Of a stretch of DNA of 64,000 nt, positions 25,371-34,359 are shown piece by piece. The notes under the pieces are model-generated. The model did no database searches. It worked only from the letters and a program-made list of their open reading frames with translations, and had not been told where the DNA came from. The DNA is from CANLBN01 sp050633525 (GTDB lineage: Bacteria; Pseudomonadota; Gammaproteobacteria; Pseudomonadales; Cellvibrionaceae). A program made the position numbers and the translations under genes. Position 1 is the stretch's first letter; each line of letters begins with the position of its first letter. The stretch lies in contig JBOEGR010000026.1 of NCBI GenBank assembly GCA_050633525.1, positions 1 through 64,000 of the forward strand. Direction: 5' to 3'.

Positions 25371-26486
25371 ATGCTTGTGAGTTTATGGACAATGTTTCGG
25401 CGCCATTGGTTTTGGCCGGTGTTAGCGCTGTGTTTATTATACGTTTTTATGATGATATGGCCTGGAGGTAAGTGGAAGCTTATCGAGCAGGATGTTGTGG
25501 AGCTAACGCAAAAACGACTTGTTGATGCAGGCTTAAGCGAACTCGAAATCCACACAGAAAACAGAGGCCGTGACGTTTTAATCAGTGGCGTGGTGGTCTC
25601 CGAGGAAGAAAAAAACAAAGCCATCGCATTAGCAGAAGCAGTCGCTGATCAAGGCGGTAGAGTAGCGCCTCGTACTGTTGAGTGGAAAGGGACTATTCAG
25701 CCACCTAAACCCGTGCCTTTAAAAGACGGTGAATTACGCATAGGTGTTGATGCTAATAATGTACTGCTTTCTGGTGTGCTCTCTAGTCAGCAAGAAATAG
25801 ACAATACCGTCAGCATTGCGAAGAATACTTATTATGATCGCATCATTAATAATCAGCTGACCCTAGCTGAAAATATTAAGCCGTTTAGTGATATTGCTGC
25901 TTTTTTCAAAGGTTTCAATACTCGTGAAGGTGCGTTATTTATTAGGGGTAATAAAGTTGCTCTGAGTGGGGAAGTTGATCGTACTGAGCTTAAAAAAAGC
26001 ATAGGGGATCAGGTGTTATTAGCCCTCGGTCCAGATTACACTCTGGATAATAACATCAAGGTTGTTGAACCTATTATCGTTGAACCCACTGTTGTTGAGC
26101 CTGAGCTGGTCGTTCCCGAAGAAAATAGGGTATGTCAGGAGCAGTTAGAAGAGTTGATGCAAAGTACGAACATTTACTTTGAAACGAATCGAGCTGATAT
26201 CAAAACAAGTAGCCTTGAAGTATTGAACCGTATTGCAAATGTACTTTCTCAATGTCCCGCCGCTGAGATTGAGGTCGCAGGACATACAGATAGTCTTGGT
26301 GGAGACGAGCTGAATTTATCATTAAGCCAGCGACGGGCTGAAAGTGTTGTAGATTTTTTAACATTAACAGCCAAATTAGAAAATAAAATAGCGGCGGTTG
26401 GCTACGGTGAAACTAGCCCAGTCGCTGATAATTCAACTAAGCTCGGCCGTGCTAAAAACCGACGCATAGAATTTATTGTTAAATAA
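25371..26486 (+). CDS. OmpA-domain protein with an N-terminal membrane anchor
   Basis: This 371-residue envelope protein has a short cytoplasmic start and one transmembrane helix (about 13-31). A periplasmic region contains two or three BON-like repeats (e.g. LSELEIHTENRGRDVLISG and ELRIGVDANNVLLSGVL), then a Val/Pro/Glu-rich linker. The C-terminal OmpA peptidoglycan-binding domain has NIYFETNRADIK, VAGHTDSLGG, LSQRRAESV and AKNRRIEF. It probably tethers the inner membrane to the wall; the function is unknown. A GTG at 25377 has better spacing from the GGGGGA ribosome-binding site than the ATG at 25371. It is followed after 12 bases by the HhH membrane protein, so the two likely form an operon. 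Confidence 0.85.
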   Translation: MLVSLWTMFRRHWFWPVLALCLLYVFMMIWPGGKWKLIEQDVVELTQKRLVDAGLSELEIHTENRGRDVLISGVVVSEEEKNKAIALAEAVADQGGRVAPRTVEWKGTIQPPKPVPLKDGELRIGVDANNVLLSGVLSSQQEIDNTVSIAKNTYYDRIINNQLTLAENIKPFSDIAAFFKGFNTREGALFIRGNKVALSGEVDRTELKKSIGDQVLLALGPDYTLDNNIKVVEPIIVEPTVVEPELVVPEENRVCQEQLEELMQSTNIYFETNRADIKTSSLEVLNRIANVLSQCPAAEIEVAGHTDSLGGDELNLSLSQRRAESVVDFLTLTAKLENKIAAVGYGETSPVADNSTKLGRAKNRRIEFIVK

Positions 26487-26498
26487 GGAGAAGTTGTC

Positions 26499-26960
26499 AT
26501 GCTATACCTATTCGTACAAACATTTTTTTGGATTTTAGCAGCCTTCATCTTAGGCTTAATTGTGGGTTGGTGGCTGAGTGGTCGTTGCCGTTGTGAACAA
26601 CAAGAACAGCAAAAAATTGTGCAGGATGATGCGCCGTTAACAGAGGTGGATACGGTTGATAGCGTAGTCAATGATGCTTGGAAACCTCAAGGTTTTAGCT
26701 CTGCACCAGCCGATCTAGATGATTTAAAACGTATTAAAGGAATTGGTCCGGTAATAGAAAAAACGCTAAATAGTTTGGGTATTTATACTTTTAAACAGAT
26801 AAGTGAATTTTCTGAAGATAACGTAAAGTGGGTCGATGATCATATCGATTTTCCGGGAAGGATTAATAGAGAGCAGTGGGTATCCCAAGCCTCTCAGTTA
26901 GCCACTGGAGGAACAACAGATTTCTCAGCTCGTGTTGATAAGGGTGACGTGACTTATTGA
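26499..26960 (+). CDS. Membrane-anchored helix-hairpin-helix protein
   Basis: This 153-residue protein starts with a transmembrane helix (about 4-27, containing FWILAAFILGLIVGWWLSG). A basic, Cys-containing short stretch (GRCRCEQQEQQ), an acidic linker and a C-terminal helix-hairpin-helix domain (DLKRIKGIGPVIEKTLNSLG) follow. The WVDDHIDFPGRINREQWVSQA tail is the form often found fused to NuoE-type or ribosomal-protein-like products. HhH domains usually bind nucleic acid, but this membrane-tethered version has no known role. A GGAG ribosome-binding site precedes the ATG. It is co-directional with the OmpA-domain gene and ends before a bidirectional terminator. Confidence 0.8.
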   Translation: MLYLFVQTFFWILAAFILGLIVGWWLSGRCRCEQQEQQKIVQDDAPLTEVDTVDSVVNDAWKPQGFSSAPADLDDLKRIKGIGPVIEKTLNSLGIYTFKQISEFSEDNVKWVDDHIDFPGRINREQWVSQASQLATGGTTDFSARVDKGDVTY

Positions 26961-26989
26961 TGAATCCTGCCCGGCTTTTCACATCAAAT

Positions 26990-27016
26990 AAAAAAGTGCG
27001 TTAACGCGCTTTTTTT
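26990..27016. terminator. Bidirectional intrinsic terminator
   Basis: AAAAAAGTGCG (26990-27000) pairs with 27005-27015 across a TTAA loop, with one G-T pair. It has A-run and T-run flanks on both sides. It separates the HhH gene (rightward) from the convergent receiver protein gene ending at 27020. Confidence 0.85.
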
Positions 27017-27019
27017 ATA

Positions 27020-28375
27020 TTACCTCTCTTCAAAAAACTTGATGTCAACGCGCCTATTTTTGAGAGCGATATCATTCCATGTTCCCGCTAAGGTATTCTC
27101 CTCAATAGGGGGGTAATTCTCCAAGGGTAAATTAGTGCCTAATGGATTCAATGTAATCACAAATTCACTTTCGGCAGATTGATTACTTGCAGTAATGAGT
27201 TGTAATAATCCAATGCTGGCAATATCAGCAAGCCTTGCGCTCGACTCTGTTATTTGGCATTGCGTTATAGGGGCATCATCAGCCGCTAATTCGAATTCAC
27301 CGCTATTACCTGTATTGACACAAAAGCTGCCGTCGTGAGCAACAATAGTGACACGACCGGTAAATTGCATCTCACGTAGTGAGGGAATCAACTCTTCTAT
27401 ATTGGCTTGTATGGTATCGCCCAATAGTAATTCATCATAAGGGATTTGATTGTTTGTGTTGACTATCTTTTCAAGAGCGCTTAATTGTTGGCGAGTGTTA
27501 TTATCGATTCGATTTGTTGTCTGAGTCGGGACTGTATCAACTTGTGACGGCTCCAGTGTTGGTGAAGGCTCGTCAAGGTCTTCTCTGAGAGTAAGGCTAT
27601 CGCCCGTATTTAGTGGTGTTGACTGAATGGTTTCAGCGATCTGGTCTTGATTTTCACTTAATTGTTCAATTTTATCTTTTTGTTGAAAATATAAGGTCGC
27701 AAATATAGCAACGGTCGCACAATAAATTGTGCCCCACAATAAATTATTCCAAAAGTTTTGTGTGCTACTATTCTTTTCGGTTGCTGGGATAAGCGAATCT
27801 ATTTTCGCGTGTAGTGAGGAAATTTGTTTGTTGAAGCTGCTGTTTTGCTGCTCTAGTTTGAGTTGCAGTTTTTGTTGAGCTGATTCATGCCCTAACGCTA
27901 CCTCTGCGTTATAAACAAGTTTTTCCAGTTCTTCTTTGTTTTGTTCAAAATTATGGCGCTCGCTTTCTGTATTTTCTGCAGAGTCCACATCATTTGCGGC
28001 GTCGCTGCTGAAGTTGAGTCTCGACAGTGCTTCTACCAATTCACTCGACTTAAGTTGTTTGGGTAAAACTTCTAGTGCGCCCAGTTCACGGGCTTGATGC
28101 ATATAGCTGCTGTCTTCTTGAGAGGTATACATCATGACCGGGATAGGGGCTGTATCCGGATTAGCTTTTATCACCTTGAGTACCTCTAAACCATTCATGC
28201 CCGGCATGGTGTGGTCTAAAAAGATAATATCGGGTTTGTGATCGTCTAAGTACCCTAGCGCATCTTCGGCTGAAGGTGATGTGTCGACTAACATATCTTG
28301 GTCGACTAGCATTTTTTTTAAGACGAACTGGGCTAGTCTTGAGTCGTCGACGATAAGGGCTTTTCTGCCATTCAT
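27020..28375 (-). CDS. Membrane-tethered receiver-domain protein
   Basis: This 451-residue protein has an unusual build. Residues 1-120 form a complete response-regulator receiver (acidic pair in LIVDDSRLA, phospho-acceptor Asp54 in IIFLDHTMPGM, Thr/Ser in MMYTSQ, Lys106). A Glu- and Gln-rich coiled coil follows (about 140-195), then one transmembrane helix (about 210-230). The C-terminal half is presumably periplasmic and holds a possible disulfide pair (SFCVNTG and ITQCQITE) and a final NRRVDIKF that recalls the end of OmpA domains. No DNA-binding or enzymatic output is visible. It might pass a phosphorylation signal outward across the membrane. It is divergent from the LapD-like gene. Confidence 0.8.
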   Translation of the reverse strand: MNGRKALIVDDSRLAQFVLKKMLVDQDMLVDTSPSAEDALGYLDDHKPDIIFLDHTMPGMNGLEVLKVIKANPDTAPIPVMMYTSQEDSSYMHQARELGALEVLPKQLKSSELVEALSRLNFSSDAANDVDSAENTESERHNFEQNKEELEKLVYNAEVALGHESAQQKLQLKLEQQNSSFNKQISSLHAKIDSLIPATEKNSSTQNFWNNLLWGTIYCATVAIFATLYFQQKDKIEQLSENQDQIAETIQSTPLNTGDSLTLREDLDEPSPTLEPSQVDTVPTQTTNRIDNNTRQQLSALEKIVNTNNQIPYDELLLGDTIQANIEELIPSLREMQFTGRVTIVAHDGSFCVNTGNSGEFELAADDAPITQCQITESSARLADIASIGLLQLITASNQSAESEFVITLNPLGTNLPLENYPPIEENTLAGTWNDIALKNRRVDIKFFEER

Positions 28376-28651
28376 TATGATGCTCCTGATAAAGGACTTG
28401 AGCGAATAAGCGAGGTCCTAACTGCAAAGCGGATTTAAGGCTTGTTGTTATGGGCCCTATTCTAAACCGAATTATGTCATTCTGCAGTGATTCTTTCGTG
28501 ACAAGTATAGGCTGTTTTCAAAAGCGTGATGTAATTCCCCATGAAGTGCTCGTTAATTGACATATTTTTAGCATTTTCAAGCCTTTAAGTGCTGATCTTG
28601 TCTATAGTTATAAGATGGTACTTTATAGATGAACAGCGATAACACAGAATT
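28376..28651. other. Divergent intergenic region (receiver protein / LapD-like)
   Basis: This 276-bp gap carries promoters for both divergent genes. A TTGACA hexamer occurs at 28557-28562 on the plus strand, but no matching -10 at standard spacing is convincing. No RNA element is seen. Confidence 0.3.
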
Positions 28652-30619
28652 ATGACTCTCCAGCGTCGGCTTATTATTACGATTTCACTCCTCTTAATCC
28701 TTTTGCTTACAGCTAATATGCTGGTGATGATCTACAACGCACGCCAGAATATTTATCAACAATTACAAGTACACGCTCAAGACACGGCGACCTCGTTGGG
28801 TTTTAGTATTAGTCAGGCGGCGTTAGCAAAGGATACTGTCCAAGTTTCTTCAATGATCGATGTGATCTATGACAGAGGCTATTATAGAAGCATTGTTTAC
28901 AGCGACTTGGAAGGAAACGATATTCTTCGCCGAGAGCAACCTATTTTAGTCGAAGACGTTCCTCGTTGGTTTACTCGTTGGCTCTCTTTGCCTGAACCCA
29001 GTGGTGATGCGGCAGTCTCTTCTGGTTGGTTCCAGTTAGGCAGTCTGACCGTGACTAGCCACCCAGGCTTTGCTTACCGCGACCTATGGCGTTCATTTAA
29101 AGATCAATTATGGCTCTATTTGCTTACGATAGTGTTGTGTTACGGCTTGTTGGGTGTGGGCTTGAAAATGATATTAAGGCCTCTTAAGAAGGTTGAAGAG
29201 CAAGCGGAGGCCATTTGTCGAAGAGAGTTTAGGGTGCAAGAGTCCTTGCCCAATATTCCAGAATTATACAGTGTCGTATCTGCCATGAATCGTATGGTAG
29301 AAAAAGTCAGAGTCATGTTTGGTCACCAAGTAGAGTTGAATGATCGTTTGCACCAACAGCTACGCACAGATGAGGTGACGGGCCTGTCTAACCGGCATGA
29401 TTTCGATGACCGTTTGATTGCCTACACCCGATCTGAGCGTACAGCCAATAATGGTTTGCTGATGTTGATGCAAGTAGGAGACCTGCAGCAAATTAACCGC
29501 AATGGTGGCCGACAAGATGGTGATGATTATCTTGTCGCTGTGTCTTCCTGCCTTAACCAGCATCTGCAGTCTTATCACGATGCAATCTGTTCTCGTCACA
29601 GTGGCGCTGATTTCGCTATTTTTGTCCCCGCTATTAACGAAGCCGAAGGTAAAGACTTAATGGCCCAACTTTATGGTGGCTTGCAGTCCATAGAATGGAG
29701 TGGCGAAAAAATTCAGCCTATCTATTTAGGTGCGGTTTATGTTGCTAATCTCAATGAGCAGGTGAATGAGAAGAAGGTCAACTTATTAGCAGCTGCAGAT
29801 ACGGCTCTCAACGAAGCTCGTAACGAAAGGCAGGGCGGGTGTTATTGGCAGCTTCTATCACAACTCTCTGAGCAAGTTATTTTTAACAATAGCCAATGGT
29901 TGGATCTCATTAATACCGCATTGGATCGCCAAGCATTTACCTTTCGGTATCAACCGGTTTGGCATCTTGTACACGGCCAGAAACAACTTATTTTTAATGA
30001 GGTGCTCACACACTTAACCTTAGATGGCAACGACTATGCTGCCAGTGTATTTATGCCGGTTGCAATGAGGCTACAGTTGATGCCTTTATTCGATACGAAA
30101 ATGTTAGAGACTCTATTAGGCCGGCCTTTAGAGTTGCCGGATAAAATTTGTATTAACATCTCGACGGCAGCGTTAGAAAGCGAACATTTTATGGTCGAGT
30201 TAGAAGCGAGACTAAAATCACAAAGCGCTTTGGCCTCACGTTTAGTGTTTGAGTTAGCGGCTAATAGTTTGTCCGTTGCCGAGCAGCGAGTAAGAGAGTT
30301 TGCTTTGATGGTTAAACGTTATGGCGCTGGCCTTTCTTTGCATCATTTTGGTCGAGGTACAGCTGAGTTCGCCTTTATGCAAAGCTTGCCCCTAGACTAC
30401 CTTAAGATTGATCGTTGTTTTATACAAAATATTGTGGAAGATAAAGATTCTCAATTCTTCGTTAAATCTTTAGTGACGATTGCGCAAAGTTGTGATGTGA
30501 CCGTTCTGGCGGAAGGCGTTGAAACAGAAGATCAATGGGACAAATTAATTACGCTTGGGATTCAGGGAGGGCAGGGTTATTGGTTAGGCCGGCCTCAGGC
30601 TGACCCTGTGATTGCGTGA
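28652..30619 (+). CDS. LapD-like c-di-GMP receptor (degenerate GGDEF-EAL)
   Basis: This 655-residue inner-membrane protein has LapD architecture: a transmembrane helix (about 7-26), a periplasmic LapD/MoxY-type output domain (about 27-150), a second helix (about 152-174), HAMP, then GGDEF and EAL domains. Both enzymatic signatures are lost: GGDEF reads SGADF and the EAL motif reads NEV, so it should bind c-di-GMP rather than make or degrade it. LapD controls the periplasmic protease LapG and so retention of a large adhesin. No lapG or adhesin gene lies nearby, so either they are elsewhere or the partner differs. It is followed 115 bases later by a DUF2333 gene. Confidence 0.85.
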   Translation: MTLQRRLIITISLLLILLLTANMLVMIYNARQNIYQQLQVHAQDTATSLGFSISQAALAKDTVQVSSMIDVIYDRGYYRSIVYSDLEGNDILRREQPILVEDVPRWFTRWLSLPEPSGDAAVSSGWFQLGSLTVTSHPGFAYRDLWRSFKDQLWLYLLTIVLCYGLLGVGLKMILRPLKKVEEQAEAICRREFRVQESLPNIPELYSVVSAMNRMVEKVRVMFGHQVELNDRLHQQLRTDEVTGLSNRHDFDDRLIAYTRSERTANNGLLMLMQVGDLQQINRNGGRQDGDDYLVAVSSCLNQHLQSYHDAICSRHSGADFAIFVPAINEAEGKDLMAQLYGGLQSIEWSGEKIQPIYLGAVYVANLNEQVNEKKVNLLAAADTALNEARNERQGGCYWQLLSQLSEQVIFNNSQWLDLINTALDRQAFTFRYQPVWHLVHGQKQLIFNEVLTHLTLDGNDYAASVFMPVAMRLQLMPLFDTKMLETLLGRPLELPDKICINISTAALESEHFMVELEARLKSQSALASRLVFELAANSLSVAEQRVREFALMVKRYGAGLSLHHFGRGTAEFAFMQSLPLDYLKIDRCFIQNIVEDKDSQFFVKSLVTIAQSCDVTVLAEGVETEDQWDKLITLGIQGGQGYWLGRPQADPVIA

Positions 30620-30734
30620 TTCTCTTTTATTACGGGGAACGCTTATCTAAACAGTGCCATAAGCTTATTCTTAACTTGGCTGCCAATAGGGAGTAAGATA
30701 GCAGGTCTATTGAGTACATTGAGAATAACTTGCT

Positions 30735-31823
30735 ATGAGCTTTTCCAAAATCAAAGACACTATTACATCGGGCATTAAGTCGCGCGCGAAGCAAAACGGT
30801 GGTGCTGCAAGTGCGGGCGCCTATGATGATAATTCTCCTTTCTTGCGTATTGTCTTGGGTCTGATTGTTCTTTATTTGCTCATTATTCTCATTTTAGGCT
30901 TTTACTGGAGCCGCGAGCCGGAACTGTTCTTTTGGCAAGAGGAGCGTGGTAATAATAATGTTGTAACAGCCCCGATCTCTCCAGACACGGTGGGTAGCGT
31001 GACGACCTCTAGTTTAATTATGGTTGCTGATACCTTATTGAGTAAGTCAGGTGGCTACTTAAGTAACGATATACTGCCGCCAGGATTACTACTCGATAAT
31101 ATCCCCAATTGGGAATTTGGTGTGTTGGTACAGGTTCGGGATATGAGCAAGGCTTTCCGTGAAGTGTTTAGTCGTTCGCAGTCTCAGTCTACCGAAGACC
31201 GGGACCTTGTGATTGCAGAGCCTCGATTTAACTTTGATAGTGAGAGCTGGTTGTTACCCTCTAGTGAGTCGGTGTATCGAGAAGCGATTGAAAAATTAAA
31301 TAGTTATCACACGCGTTTAGTGGATCCAACACAAGCAGGAGCGCAATTTTATGCGCGTACGGACAACTTAGAGTTTTGGTTAGGCAGTGTCGAAAAGCGT
31401 TTAGGCAGTTTATCTCAGCGTCTTAGTGCCAGTGTGGGCAAAAGCCGCTTGAATACGGATTTGGCAGGCGAAGCAGATGCAGCCCAATCTACTCCTGTGG
31501 CTAAAGAAGTGAATGTTAAGACGCCTTGGTTGGAAATTGATGATGTGTTTTATGAATCACGAGGGGCTACTTGGGCCTTGATTCATTTCTTGAAAGCCGT
31601 AGAGCATGATTTCTCTGATGTATTGGAAAAGAAGAATGCGACGGTGAGTTTGCAACAAATTATTCGCGAACTAGAAGCGACACAGGTGAGTGTTTTTAGT
31701 CCAATGGTACTTAACGGTAGTGGCTTTGGTATGTTGGCCAATCATTCTCTAGTAATGGCGTCGTATATCTCGCGCGCTCATGCTGCGATTATTGATCTAC
31801 GTGAATTACTGACTCAAGGTTAG
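30735..31823 (+). CDS. DUF2333 family membrane protein
   Basis: This 362-residue protein has a basic Gly/Ala/Lys-rich N-terminus, one transmembrane helix (about 34-56, containing RIVLGLIVLYLLIILILGF) and a long periplasmic region beginning SREPELFFWQEE. The blocks GGYLSNDILPPGLLLDNIP and WEFGVLVQVRDMSKAFRE match my recollection of DUF2333, a gammaproteobacterial family of unknown function. A C-terminal part (IHFLKAVEHDFSDVLEKKNA) is predicted helical. Its 3' end lies 11 bases before polB, suggesting co-transcription, but no functional link is known. Confidence 0.8.
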   Translation: MSFSKIKDTITSGIKSRAKQNGGAASAGAYDDNSPFLRIVLGLIVLYLLIILILGFYWSREPELFFWQEERGNNNVVTAPISPDTVGSVTTSSLIMVADTLLSKSGGYLSNDILPPGLLLDNIPNWEFGVLVQVRDMSKAFREVFSRSQSQSTEDRDLVIAEPRFNFDSESWLLPSSESVYREAIEKLNSYHTRLVDPTQAGAQFYARTDNLEFWLGSVEKRLGSLSQRLSASVGKSRLNTDLAGEADAAQSTPVAKEVNVKTPWLEIDDVFYESRGATWALIHFLKAVEHDFSDVLEKKNATVSLQQIIRELEATQVSVFSPMVLNGSGFGMLANHSLVMASYISRAHAAIIDLRELLTQG

Positions 31824-31834
31824 TCTTTATCGCC

Positions 31835-34321
31835 ATGGAAGGCTTTATACTCACGCGCCAGTGGCGTGATACCCCGAACGGTATTCAGCTCGAAATATGG
31901 CTGGCTAGTGATCAGGGGCCTATACGTTTATTTATTCCCTCCCAAAAAGCCGTTTGTTTTTTTCGCAAAACAGACTTGGAATATATTCAGCACCTTCTAG
32001 CTGATTTTCCCACATTCGAATATAAATCCGTTGAGCTTAAAAATTTTCATGGCGAGACTGTTATGGCTCTCTATGCTCCTCGGCAGCGTCAATTGCGAGA
32101 ATTTAGCCAGCGCTGCCAGGAAAAGTCAATTCTGCTTTGGGAAAGCGATATTAAACCCCCTGACCGCTTTTTAATGGAGCGTTTTGTTACAGCGAGCTTG
32201 CAGGTCGAGACGCAATCTTCATTCATTCCCCGTAAGCAATATCAGCCTTCATCAGGCGCGAGTTATCAATCGTTTATTTCCAATAAAATTACTGCGACTC
32301 ATTATATACCTCGGTTTAAAGTGGTATCACTTGATATAGAAACATCGTCTGATACTTCTATTGAGAAAGCAGAGCTGTATTCCATTGCGATTTACAGCGA
32401 GCACTGTTCTATTGTGTTTATGGTCGACGATGAATTAACTGCTTCGGAAACAGTGTTAGAAAACGGGGTGACACTGTATCGATATCACTCTGCCAGATCG
32501 TGTTTAGTGCATTTTTTGCGTTGGTTTCAAGAACACGACCCTGACATTATCATCGGTTGGCATGTTGTTCAGTTTGATCTCTGGGTCTTAGAAAAAGTGG
32601 GGCAGCGCTTAGGTGTTCCTTTTTTATTGGGACGAGATCGGCAGCGAGTGCATTGGCGAGAAGATGGCGACACTTCCACAAGTGTTGGCGCTGAAAAAGT
32701 CACTGGCTCTAACGATAATCAAATGAAAAATGCTAGGGAAGGCCATTCACAAGTAAGGCATTATGTTCAGGTTCCTGGGCGAATTATATTAGATGGTATC
32801 GAATTGCTGCGTACAGCATTTTATCAGTTTGATAGTTTTTCTTTGCAAGCTGTAGCATCTGAATTGTTAGGTGAGGGCAAGTTAATTGATCATGATAATC
32901 GTGGTGAAACGATTACGGATTTATTTATACATAATAAGGAGGCTCTTGCGAACTATAATCTTCAAGACTGTAAGTTAGTTTGGCAGATTTTTGAAAAAAC
33001 GAAATTACTTGATTTCGCAGTAGAACGTTCTCGTTTAACGGGTTTAGCAATGGACCGTATGGGTGGTTCTGTTGCAAGTTTTGATTACGCTTATTTGCCA
33101 CGCCTTCACCGGAAGGGATATGTTGCGCCTAATTTATCTGAGTTCCAGTCGGATATTTTGAGTCCTGGTGGTTATGTTATGCGTTCTAAGCCGGGTTTGT
33201 ATCGTGATGTACTAGTATTGGACTTTAAAAGTCTATACCCCAGTATCATTCGAACATTTTCAATTGATCCTTATGCTTTTTGGTTGGCTCAGCACCAAAA
33301 TTTATCCGATGAAAAAATAATACAGGGTTTTAACGGCGCGTATTTTTCGCGCCAAGATGCCATTCTTCCCGAGTTGATTGCTAGTTTATGGGCTGCTCGC
33401 GAAAAGGCAAAGGCAGACAATAATAAACCGCTATCACAAGCGATTAAAATTATTATGAACTCGTTTTATGGTGTCTTGGGTTCCACCGGTTGCCGCTTTT
33501 TCGATCCGCGAGTGTGCAGTTCTATCACCTTGCGTGGGCATGAGATCATCCAGCGTAGCCGTGATTGGATAGTAGAGCAAGGATATGAGGTCATTTACGG
33601 CGATACTGACTCTGTCTTTATTTGCTTAGGTGAAGAGTCTTTAAACCAGCCGGCAAAGGCAGTAGGCAAAAAGCTTTCTGTTGAACTTAATCATTGGTGG
33701 CGCAACACCCTTAAACAAGAGTTTGGCGTTGAAAGCACATTGGATGTTGAGTTTGAAACCCACTATACGCACTTTCTTATGCCGACTATTCGTGGCTCTA
33801 GCGAAGGTAGCAAAAAACGTTATGCCGGTATTGTGAGGGTTGATAATGAGGCTGGAGAGTCAGATGAGTTGGTGTTTAAGGGCTTGGAAACAGTACGAAA
33901 CGATTGGACGCTGCTGGCAAAAGATTTTCAGAGAATGCTGTATTATAAAGTATTTAAAAAGGAACCTTATGCGGATGATGTGTGTCAGACTGTTAATGAA
34001 CTATTATCTGGAAGATTAGATGCCAAATTGTTATATAAGAAGAAGTTGCGCAGGCCTCTTTCTGGATATAGCAAAAGTAACCCTCCACATATTAAAGCGG
34101 CTCGAAAATTAGTAGAGTTAACGGGTGAGGCCTTGGGTAAGGGTAATGTTATTGAGTATGTACTAACGATTAATGGTCCAGAACCCGTAGTGTGTAGACA
34201 AAGTCAGATCGATTATCAACATTATATTGATAAACAGTTAAAGCCTATCGCAGATAGTATTTTGACATTTCTAGATGATGATTTTGAAAATATAACTAAG
34301 CAACAAATCGATTTAATATAA
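31835..34321 (+). CDS. polB: DNA polymerase II (family B)
   Basis: Pol II is a DNA-damage-associated replicative and translesion polymerase. The 828-residue protein has the 3'-5' exonuclease motifs (VVSLDIETSSD; IIGWHVVQFDL; YNLQDCKLVW) and the polymerase motifs A (LDFKSLYPSIIRTF), B (KIIMNSFYGVLGSTG) and C (YGDTDSVF), with KKRYAG downstream. It is about 45 residues longer than E. coli Pol II. Part of the excess is a polar insert at about residues 280-305, between exonuclease motifs II and III. No LexA-type CTGT-N8-ACAG box was found immediately upstream. It closely follows the DUF2333 gene. Confidence 0.96.
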   Translation: MEGFILTRQWRDTPNGIQLEIWLASDQGPIRLFIPSQKAVCFFRKTDLEYIQHLLADFPTFEYKSVELKNFHGETVMALYAPRQRQLREFSQRCQEKSILLWESDIKPPDRFLMERFVTASLQVETQSSFIPRKQYQPSSGASYQSFISNKITATHYIPRFKVVSLDIETSSDTSIEKAELYSIAIYSEHCSIVFMVDDELTASETVLENGVTLYRYHSARSCLVHFLRWFQEHDPDIIIGWHVVQFDLWVLEKVGQRLGVPFLLGRDRQRVHWREDGDTSTSVGAEKVTGSNDNQMKNAREGHSQVRHYVQVPGRIILDGIELLRTAFYQFDSFSLQAVASELLGEGKLIDHDNRGETITDLFIHNKEALANYNLQDCKLVWQIFEKTKLLDFAVERSRLTGLAMDRMGGSVASFDYAYLPRLHRKGYVAPNLSEFQSDILSPGGYVMRSKPGLYRDVLVLDFKSLYPSIIRTFSIDPYAFWLAQHQNLSDEKIIQGFNGAYFSRQDAILPELIASLWAAREKAKADNNKPLSQAIKIIMNSFYGVLGSTGCRFFDPRVCSSITLRGHEIIQRSRDWIVEQGYEVIYGDTDSVFICLGEESLNQPAKAVGKKLSVELNHWWRNTLKQEFGVESTLDVEFETHYTHFLMPTIRGSSEGSKKRYAGIVRVDNEAGESDELVFKGLETVRNDWTLLAKDFQRMLYYKVFKKEPYADDVCQTVNELLSGRLDAKLLYKKKLRRPLSGYSKSNPPHIKAARKLVELTGEALGKGNVIEYVLTINGPEPVVCRQSQIDYQHYIDKQLKPIADSILTFLDDDFENITKQQIDLI

Positions 34322-34359
34322 ACACATTAAATTTAAATAACGGCTTTTAGTATAGGTGT

